Part shown: positions 1 through 5,739 of the stretch, in pieces
Position numbering within the stretch: position 1 is the stretch's first letter
Layout: each line of letters opens with the position of its first letter
Assembly: GCA_051004675.1 (NCBI GenBank)
Contig: JBPCKC010000010.1
Span: 1-5,739 of the forward strand
DNA length: 5,739 nt
Direction: 5' to 3'
Source of the DNA: JBDTSW01 sp051004675
Lineage (GTDB): Bacteria > Actinomycetota > Thermoleophilia > Solirubrobacterales > 70-9
Position numbers and translations under genes: made by a program
The notes under the pieces: model-generated
The model's input: the letters and a program-made list of their open reading frames with translations, nothing else
Told to the model about the DNA's origin: nothing
Databases searched by the model: none

Positions 1-1594
<1,594 letters not shown>

Positions 1595-1604
1595 CTCAGG
1601 CACG

Positions 1605-1613
1605 ATTCTAGCA
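1605..1613 (-). promoter_or_regulatory. Extended -10 promoter element for clpB
   Basis: On the minus strand the sequence reads TGCTAGAAT, an extended -10 (TG-N-TAGAAT, five of six matches to TATAAT). No good -35 box sits 16-18 bp upstream, which is common when the TG extension is present. Only 10 bases (CGTGCCTGAG) separate the hexamer from the clpB ATG, so transcription should start within about 5 bases of the start codon or on it. The HAIR-like repeat lies 2 bp upstream, where a bound repressor would block polymerase. The assignment rests on sequence matching only. Confidence 0.6.
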
Positions 1614-1615
1614 GG

Positions 1616-1640
1616 GATCTAAGTGTGGACGACTCAGATC
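1616..1640. promoter_or_regulatory. HAIR-like inverted repeat, putative HspR operator of clpB
   Basis: On the plus strand, arm GATCTAAGT (1616-1624) and arm ACTCAGATC (1632-1640) are inverted copies with one mismatch in nine, separated by exactly 7 bp (GTGGACG). The known HspR operator HAIR is CTTGAGT-N7-ACTCAAG. This site keeps the 7-bp spacing and the AGT-N7-ACTCA core (TGAGT-N7-ACT on the minus strand) but departs in the outer bases. It lies directly upstream of the clpB -10 element and is encoded near hspR itself. Binding by HspR is inferred. An overlapping perfect 8-bp palindrome, CAGATCTG, lies at 1635-1642. Confidence 0.65.
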
Positions 1641-1674
1641 TGTGATCGCCCGCCGGGAGCGGAGCACGAGGGTT

Positions 1675-2031
1675 TCAGCGGCGCAGGCCGCGGGCGAGGA
1701 GGGCGTTTGCGACCGTTGCCGGCGCGGCAGCCGCGAGTCCGAGCAGCCCCGCACGGCGGTTTCCGTCTGCCAGCAGCAGGCCGAAGGCCAAGGTGTCCCC
1801 GGCGTCGCACGCGGCCGCGGCCGCGCTCGTTCGCCGCAGCTCGGCGTCGTCGCCGATGGAGCGAAGCTGCCACGCGCCGATGACCAGGTCACGCACGCCC
1901 GCCACGCGCGCGATCGCGATGGTCTCGGCGGTGGGCTCGTGGAAGCCCAGCGCTCGCAGCGAGAGGCGGGGGGCGGCCCACAGCCCCGCGCCGATCGCGA
2001 TGCGTCCCGCGGCGAGGCCGGTAGGGATCAC
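1675..2031 (-). CDS. Small hydrophobic protein, DUF4267-like, probable membrane protein
   Basis: 118 residues of unknown function. The start is GTG at 2031, forming a GTGA overlap with the hspR stop. An AGGCGGG ribosome-binding site lies about 7 bases upstream, which supports this start. The protein is rich in Ala, Gly and Leu, with up to four hydrophobic stretches: about 8-25 (RIAIGAGLWAAP), 38-57 (around RVAGVRDLVIGAW), 72-88 (DAGDTLAFGLLL) and 94-113. The pattern of a Gly-rich first helix ending in Pro, then a-R-x-x-G-x-R-D-L-x-x-G, then D-x-x-D-x-x-x-x-G resembles the DUF4267 family of small integral membrane proteins. That match is from memory, not a search. Tight coupling to hspR makes it the last gene of the dnaK operon and therefore probably heat-inducible. 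I see no basis for a biochemical role. That it is a real gene is well supported by length, overlap and ribosome-binding site. Confidence 0.75.
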   Translation of the reverse strand: MIPTGLAAGRIAIGAGLWAAPRLSLRALGFHEPTAETIAIARVAGVRDLVIGAWQLRSIGDDAELRRTSAAAAACDAGDTLAFGLLLADGNRRAGLLGLAAAAPATVANALLARGLRR

Positions 2032-2501
2032 TCGGCTGCCCGCCTGGAGGGCCGCGTGATCCCCTCGGCTTCATAAGCGCCGAACGGAACGAGCTCCGCG
2101 CGCATGGAGCGCTTGACGCGCTCGACCTCCTCGAGCAGGTCGTGCTCGAGCTGAGCGGTTCGCTCCCGCATCCTGGCGAGCTCGCCGCGCACCCGGTCGA
2201 GCTGGGCCTCCAGCTGGAGCACGGTCTCGACGCCGGCGAGGTTCAGGCCTTCCTCGGCCGTCATCCGCTGGATGCGGCGCAGGCGCTCGACGTCCTGCTG
2301 CGAGTAGAGCCTGGTGTTCTTGGGGGAGCGCTTGGGGGCGATCAGCCCCCGCGCCTCGTACATGCGGAGGGTCTGCGGGTGCATCTCGGCGAGTTCGGCG
2401 GCCACCGAGATCATGAATACACCGCGATCGCTGTCGAAGGTGGCCGTGGCCGTGGTCCGGGTCCGCCGCCTGGCGGGTGGTCGTTGCGGGCGCGCGCTCA
2501 T
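2028..2501 (-). CDS. hspR: HspR, MerR-family heat-shock repressor
   Basis: 157-residue transcriptional repressor of the dnaK operon and clpB in actinobacteria. In studied species it uses DnaK as co-repressor and binds HAIR operators. The sequence shows a MerR-type helix-turn-helix at about 29-53 (ISVAAELAEMHPQTLRMYEARGL), a wing at about 54-66 (PKRSPKNTRLYS), then helices including the HspR-typical MTAEEGLNLAGVETVLQLE, and a long amphipathic coiled coil at about 95-136 for dimerisation. No cysteine is present, so metal or redox sensing as in other MerR proteins is unlikely. The ATG at 2501 overlaps the dnaJ stop as ATGA and has GGTGG 6 bases upstream, which fixes the start. This leaves a basic Arg/Pro/Thr-rich N-terminal extension of about 28 residues ahead of the DNA-binding domain, longer than in the Streptomyces protein as I recall it. 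Met30 is a possible but less likely start. The next gene begins inside the hspR stop codon. Confidence 0.93.
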   Translation of the reverse strand: MSARPQRPPARRRTRTTATATFDSDRGVFMISVAAELAEMHPQTLRMYEARGLIAPKRSPKNTRLYSQQDVERLRRIQRMTAEEGLNLAGVETVLQLEAQLDRVRGELARMRERTAQLEHDLLEEVERVKRSMRAELVPFGAYEAEGITRPSRRAAE

Positions 2502-3616
2502 GCGTCGCCACCAACCCTCGCGGACGCCGCGGACGCCTCGCGCAGGAGAGCGGCCCGGGGATCGTGGTCGTTCATGGCCTGCGCGAACTCGTCGAGCGCT
2601 CGGCGCTGGCCGTCGGTGAGGTCCTTCGGCACGTCGATCTCCATCCGGTAACGGATGTCGCCGCGGCTCGAGCCGCCGGCGCGGGGCGGACCTTCGCCGC
2701 GCAGGCGCTGAACGGCGCCGTGCTGGGTCCCGGGCGGGATCCGGATGCGCTTCGAGCCGTTCAACGTGGGCACCTCGACGTCACCCCCCTGGATGGCCTC
2801 GGCGTAGGTGATCGGCACGCAAACCTCGAGGCTGCCGTCCGCGCGCTGGGAGAAGACGGGGGAGGGCTCGACGCGGGTGACGACGTAGAGGTCGCCGGCC
2901 GGTCCGCCGAGCGGCCCGTCCTCGCCCTTCCCGGCGACCCGGATCCGAATTCCGTCCCGGACGCCCGCCGGGATCCGGACCCGGTAGCGCTTGCGCTGCG
3001 GCGTCGTGCCGGATCCCGAGCAGGTCGGACATGGATCCTCGATCACCTGCCCCCGTCCACCGCAGACCGGGCAGGGCTGGCTGATCGAGAAGAACCCCTG
3101 GCTCTCGGAGTCGATGCCCCGTCCACCGCAGCGCGGGCATGTCTTGGGCGCCGTACCGGCCTTCGCGCCGCTCCCCCCGCACGTGCTGCAGGCCGCCTGC
3201 TTGGGAACGGTGACGGAGATCTCGGTGCCTCGCATCGCCTGGTCGAAGCCCAGTCGCACCTCTGTCTCGAGGTCGCGCCCGCGGATATCCGCCTGGCCCG
3301 GGCCGCCCCCGCCGCGACTGAAGATTGTCGAGAAGATGTCGCCGATGTCGGCCGAGAAGCCGCCCTGCCCGCCGCCGAACCCACGGCCGCCGAAGTTCGC
3401 GAAGCGCCCGCCCGCGTCGTAGTTACGCCGCTTCTCGGGATCCGAGAGCGTGTCGTAGGCGCCCTGGACTTCCTTGAAGCGCTCCTCCGCCGCCTCGTCG
3501 CCGGGGTTGCGGTCGGGGTGGTAGTCGCGCGCCAGCTTGCGGTAGGCCTTCTTGATCTCCTCGTCGCTCGCCTTCTTGGGGACGCCGAGGACCTCGTATG
3601 GGTCGCGCATCGCCAT
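2498..3616 (-). CDS. dnaJ: DnaJ (Hsp40), type I co-chaperone
   Basis: 372-residue cytosolic co-chaperone that delivers unfolded clients to DnaK and stimulates its ATPase. All type I parts are present: J-domain 4-68 with the essential HPD at 33-35 (ARDYHPDRNPG), Gly/Phe-rich linker about 69-110, zinc domain with four intact CxxCxGxG motifs (Cys143/146, 160/163, 182/185, 196/199), then the C-terminal peptide-binding and dimerisation domains (for example RIPAGVRDGIRIRVAGKGE and RIPPGTQHGAVQRLRGEG). Length is normal for the family. The start is ambiguous by two codons. The ATG at 3616 lies 5 bp after the grpE stop with little room for a ribosome-binding site. The ATG at 3610 (MRDPYEVLGV) has GGCGGGA about 5 bases upstream and fits DnaJ N-termini equally well. 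The stop overlaps the hspR ATG. Nothing suggests damage or transfer. Confidence 0.96.
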   Translation of the reverse strand: MAMRDPYEVLGVPKKASDEEIKKAYRKLARDYHPDRNPGDEAAEERFKEVQGAYDTLSDPEKRRNYDAGGRFANFGGRGFGGGQGGFSADIGDIFSTIFSRGGGGPGQADIRGRDLETEVRLGFDQAMRGTEISVTVPKQAACSTCGGSGAKAGTAPKTCPRCGGRGIDSESQGFFSISQPCPVCGGRGQVIEDPCPTCSGSGTTPQRKRYRVRIPAGVRDGIRIRVAGKGEDGPLGGPAGDLYVVTRVEPSPVFSQRADGSLEVCVPITYAEAIQGGDVEVPTLNGSKRIRIPPGTQHGAVQRLRGEGPPRAGGSSRGDIRYRMEIDVPKDLTDGQRRALDEFAQAMNDHDPRAALLREASAASARVGGDA

Positions 3617-3621
3617 CCCGC

Positions 3622-4200
3622 CTACTCAGCGACGATGACCCGCGCCGCGCGCAGCACCTGGTCCCCCAGCCGGTAGCCCTTGTCGACCGTCTCGGCGACC
3701 GTCCCGGCGGTGGCGCCGTCGGCCGCCCGCGAGCCCACCGCCTCGTGCTGGGCCGGGTCGAAGGTCTCGCCGGCGGGGTCGAAGGCCTCGACGCCGGAGC
3801 GGGCGAGGGCCCCGCGCAGCTCCCGCAGTACGAGCTCGACGCCCCTGGCCAGGGCGTCGCGCGGTGAGACCTCCTCGGACTGCGGCTCGGTCGCCTGCTC
3901 GGCCGGCGCCGAAGGGTCGATTCCGGCCGCGAGCAACGCCCGCTCGAGGTTGTCGAGCGTGGGGATCAGGTCCTTGGCGATCCCGGCGCGGCCCCGGCGC
4001 TCGGCGTCCTGGGCCTCCGCCGAAGCGCGCTTACGGTAGTTCTCGAAGTCCGCGCGGGCGCGCTGGGCGAGGTCGAGGTATTCGTCGCGCTCGCGCTTGG
4101 TGTCGTCGAGAAGCTGATCGAGGTCCTGCGAGACGGCGTCAGCCGCCGCCTCGTCCTCGACGACCTCCTCGACCTCCTCGACCTGCTCGCGCTCCTCCAT
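3622..4200 (-). CDS. grpE: GrpE, nucleotide exchange factor for DnaK
   Basis: 192-residue dimeric exchange factor that opens the DnaK nucleotide cleft by gripping subdomains IB and IIB, releasing ADP. An acidic disordered N-terminus (1-30, EEREQVEEVEEVVEDE) is followed by the long dimer helix containing FENYRKR (52-58) and DLIPTLDNLERAL (77-89). A short Pro/Glu-rich interruption follows (about 93-112), then the second helix. The C-terminal beta domain has the family signature FDPAQHEAV (147-155) and ends DKGYRLGDQVLRAARVIV. Length is ordinary. The ATG shares its A with the dnaK TGA (TGATG), so translation is probably coupled to dnaK, giving a linked supply of DnaK and its exchange factor. The upstream DnaK here has two copies of the subdomain that GrpE contacts (see findings). 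GrpE itself shows no matching change. Confidence 0.96.
   Translation of the reverse strand: MEEREQVEEVEEVVEDEAAADAVSQDLDQLLDDTKRERDEYLDLAQRARADFENYRKRASAEAQDAERRGRAGIAKDLIPTLDNLERALLAAGIDPSAPAEQATEPQSEEVSPRDALARGVELVLRELRGALARSGVEAFDPAGETFDPAQHEAVGSRAADGATAGTVAETVDKGYRLGDQVLRAARVIVAE
4155..4190. repeat. Imperfect 9-bp tandem repeat in the grpE 5' end
   Basis: Four 9-bp units follow CCTCCTCGA on the plus strand. Two are exact (4164-4172 and 4173-4181), flanked by one two-mismatch copy on each side. It encodes the Glu/Val-rich disordered start of GrpE (VEEVEEVVE). In-frame unit changes would only lengthen or shorten the acidic tail. This is low-complexity sequence rather than a mobile or regulatory element. 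Confidence 0.6.
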
Positions 4201-5739
4201 CAGGAGCGTTCTTCGTCGACCACCTCGGCGTCGACGACCTCCTCCTCGTCGTCGCCGGCGCTCGCGCTCGCCCCGTTGCCGGAGGCCTCCGCCTGCTCGG
4301 CAGCTGCCGCCTGGTAGATCTGCTCGGAGACCTTGTGGAAGGCCGCCTGCAGGGCGTCGGTCTTGGCCTTGATCTCGGCGGCGTCCTCCGAGGCCAACAC
4401 GCCGCGCAGGTCGGTGATCGCGGCCTCGATCTCGGACTTCGCCGTGGCATCCACGTTCTCCCCGAGCTCGCCGAGCTGCTTCTCGGCCTGGAACGCTGCG
4501 TTCTCGGCCGTGTTTCGGGCCTCGACCAGCTCACGCTGCGCACGGTCCTCCTCGGCGTGGGTTTCGGCGTCCTGCACCATGCGCTCGACCTCGGATTCGT
4601 CGAGGGCGCCGCCGGCCTTGATCTCGATCGTCTGCTCCTTGCCGGTGCCGAGGTCCTTGGCGGAGACGCTCAGGATGCCGTTGGCGTCGATGTCGAAGGC
4701 GACCTCGATCTGCGGCATCCCGCGGGGCGCCGGGGGGATCCCGGTCAGCTGGAACTTGCCCAGCGACTTGTTGCCCGTGGCCATCTCGCGCTCGCCCTGG
4801 AGGACATGGACCTCCACGGAGGGCTGGTTGTCGTCGGCGGTCGAGAAGATCTCCGACTTGCGGGTCGGGATCGTGGTGTTGCGCTCGATCAGCTTCGTCA
4901 TCACGCCGCCCTTGGTCTCGATGCCGAGGGTCAGGGGCGTGACGTCGAGCAGCAGCACGTCCTTGACGTCGCCGGCGAGCACGCCCGCCTGGATGGCGGC
5001 GCCGATCGCCACGACCTCGTCCGGGTTGACGCCCTGGTGGGGCTCCTTGCCGACCAGCTCCTTGACCTTGTCCTGGACGGCCGGCATGCGGCTCATGCCG
5101 CCGACGAGGATCACGTGGTTGATCTCGGGGCCGCCGGCGTCGGCGAGCGCCTGCTTGACGGGACCGACGACGCGGTCGAGCAGGTCACCTGTGAGTTCGG
5201 TGAGCTTGGCCCGGGTGAGCTTCACGTCGAGGTGCTTGGGCTCGTTGTTGATCGCCGTCAGGAAGGGGACGCTGATCTGCGTCTCCTGTTGGGAGGAGAG
5301 CTCGATCTTTGCCTTCTCGGCGGCCTCGTACAACCGCTGGAGGGCGCGCTTGTCATTGGAGACGTCCACGCCCTGGTCCTTGTTGAACTCGGCTGTCAGC
5401 CAGTCGACGATCGCCTTGTCCCAGTTGTCGCCGCCCAGGTGGTTGTCGCCGGCCGTCGACTTGACCTCGACCACGCCCTCGCCGATCTCGAGGAGGTCCG
5501 CCGTGAGCTCGGCGCGCTTGGCGCGCGACAAGCGCATCTCGAGGTGGCGCGGCTGATTGTCGATCGCCGTGATGAACGGGCTCGAGATCTGCGTCTCCTG
5601 CGTAGAGGAGAGCTCGATCTTCGCCTTCTCGGCTTGCTCGTAGAGGCGCTGGAGGGAGTTCTTGTCCTGCGAGAGGTCAACGCCCTGGTCGCACTGGAAC
5701 TCGGCCACCATCCATTCGACGATTGCCTTGGCCCAGTTG
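4200..5739 (-). CDS. dnaK: DnaK (Hsp70), C-terminal part, with duplicated nucleotide-domain segment
   Basis: Central cytosolic Hsp70 chaperone; 512 codons are visible and the N-terminus lies beyond the right edge (the frame is open from 5738, reading NWAKAIVEWM). The Met at 5711 is internal, not a start. After a doubled segment (visible residues 1-83 and 105-187, described separately), the protein continues as an ordinary DnaK. It has the end of the nucleotide domain with VILVGGMSRMPAV and NPDEVVAIGAA, linker DVLLLDVTP (about 259-267), the beta-sandwich substrate domain (GIETKGGVMTKLIERNTTIP, GIPPAPRGMPQIEV, FDIDANGILSVSAKD), the helical lid, and a disordered acidic tail ending EEVVDAEVVDEERS. 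Subtracting one 104-codon unit leaves about 408 residues, which matches the corresponding part of E. coli DnaK, so the extra length is fully accounted for. The stop TGA shares a base with the grpE ATG. The family call is certain. Whether this enlarged form is a working chaperone, a paralogue hybrid or an assembly join is not. Confidence 0.96.
   Translation of the reverse strand, partial: NWAKAIVEWMVAEFQCDQGVDLSQDKNSLQRLYEQAEKAKIELSSTQETQISSPFITAIDNQPRHLEMRLSRAKRAELTADLLEIGEGVVEVKSTAGDNHLGGDNWDKAIVDWLTAEFNKDQGVDVSNDKRALQRLYEAAEKAKIELSSQQETQISVPFLTAINNEPKHLDVKLTRAKLTELTGDLLDRVVGPVKQALADAGGPEINHVILVGGMSRMPAVQDKVKELVGKEPHQGVNPDEVVAIGAAIQAGVLAGDVKDVLLLDVTPLTLGIETKGGVMTKLIERNTTIPTRKSEIFSTADDNQPSVEVHVLQGEREMATGNKSLGKFQLTGIPPAPRGMPQIEVAFDIDANGILSVSAKDLGTGKEQTIEIKAGGALDESEVERMVQDAETHAEEDRAQRELVEARNTAENAAFQAEKQLGELGENVDATAKSEIEAAITDLRGVLASEDAAEIKAKTDALQAAFHKVSEQIYQAAAAEQAEASGNGASASAGDDEEEVVDAEVVDEERS
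5178..5489 (-). repeat. dnaK duplicated segment, copy 2 (full 104-codon unit)
   Basis: Complete unit from EIGEGVVEVKSTAGDNHLGGD through NWDKAIVDWL to TELTGDLL, followed by the normal DnaK continuation DRVVGPVKQALADAG. It starts immediately after the LL of copy 1, giving TADLL-EIGEG. In ordinary DnaK the residues before EIGEG belong to the DVS(L/I)L strand, and DLL is followed by a basic (D/E)R turn. The offset to copy 1 is exactly 312 bp with no frameshift. The adenine-contacting helix AEKAKIELSS is kept. This copy looks closest to the ordinary actinobacterial form (KHLDVKLTRAK). Confidence 0.93.
5490..5738 (-). repeat. dnaK duplicated segment, copy 1 (N-terminal side, cut by window edge)
   Basis: 83 codons from NWAKAIVEWM to RAELTADLL, covering the core of Hsp70 subdomain IIB including the adenine-contacting helix AEKAKIELSS. 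Compared with copy 2, 59 of 83 residues match (about 71%) and 186 of 249 bases match (about 75%), counted by hand with no gaps. Many differences are conservative (D/E, K/R, S/T, I/L/V/M). It carries a Cys (EFQCDQG) where copy 2 has Lys. The first 21 codons of this unit (EIGEG to GGD in copy 2) would lie outside the window. Confidence 0.93.

Noticed and set aside
1643..1674. Possible terminator after the small membrane protein gene
   Set aside because: Only a 3-bp CCC-GGC-GGG pairing and no following T run, which is too weak to call.
2477..3676. Plus-strand open frame of 399 codons opposite dnaJ
   Set aside because: It mirrors the conserved dnaJ frame and crosses gene boundaries on the other strand without any motif of its own.
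4155..4260. GA/CT-rich low-complexity stretch at the dnaK-grpE border as a regulatory or CRISPR-like repeat
   Set aside because: It simply encodes the acidic DnaK tail and the acidic GrpE start. The units are 9 bp, imperfect and in coding frame.
4333..5556. Plus-strand open frame of 407 codons opposite dnaK
   Set aside because: Ser/Arg-rich shadow of the DnaK codons with no recognisable domain. It is open only because of GC-biased third positions.
5709..5711. ATG at 5711 as a dnaK start codon
   Set aside because: The frame continues upstream as NWAKAIVEW, which aligns with the matching residues of copy 2, so the Met is internal and the gene runs off the window.

Overview
The window is high in GC and every gene I can support lies on the minus strand, so it reads from the right edge to the left. 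It holds a heat-shock chaperone cluster of actinobacterial type, in transcription order: dnaK (5' part outside the window), grpE, dnaJ, hspR (MerR-family repressor), a small membrane protein gene of DUF4267-like appearance, and clpB (3' part outside the window). The dnaK-grpE-dnaJ-hspR order, the HspR-type repressor and a HAIR-like inverted repeat point to Actinobacteria (Actinomycetota). The DnaK wording (GGDNWDKAIVDWL) and the clpB position suggest a deep-branching group such as Thermoleophilia, but that placement is a guess from memory.

Layout: dnaK 4200-5739, grpE 3622-4200, dnaJ 2498-3616, hspR 2028-2501, membrane protein 1675-2031, an 80-bp gap with operator and promoter at 1595-1674, and clpB 1-1594. 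Three junctions overlap as TGATG, ATGA and GTGA, and the fourth is a 5-bp gap. The first five genes are therefore almost certainly one translationally coupled operon. clpB begins after the only real intergenic space. That space holds an inverted repeat resembling the HspR operator next to an extended -10 box so close to the ATG that the clpB message is probably leaderless.

Together the genes form the DnaK-DnaJ-GrpE folding machine, its partner disaggregase ClpB and the repressor that is expected to sense DnaK availability. HspR made at the end of the dnaK operon would repress clpB through the operator in the gap. The corresponding operator in front of dnaK would lie outside the window.

The unusual feature is in dnaK. 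The nucleotide-binding domain contains two successive, diverged, in-frame copies of the segment that includes subdomain IIB. They are offset by exactly 312 bp (104 codons), at about 71% amino-acid and 75% nucleotide identity by hand alignment. Normal DnaK has this segment once. The result is either an enlarged, possibly chimeric DnaK or an assembly join between two dnaK genes. A second oddity is Ser in place of the second Arg of the normally conserved ERRF arginine-finger pair in the first AAA+ domain of ClpB.
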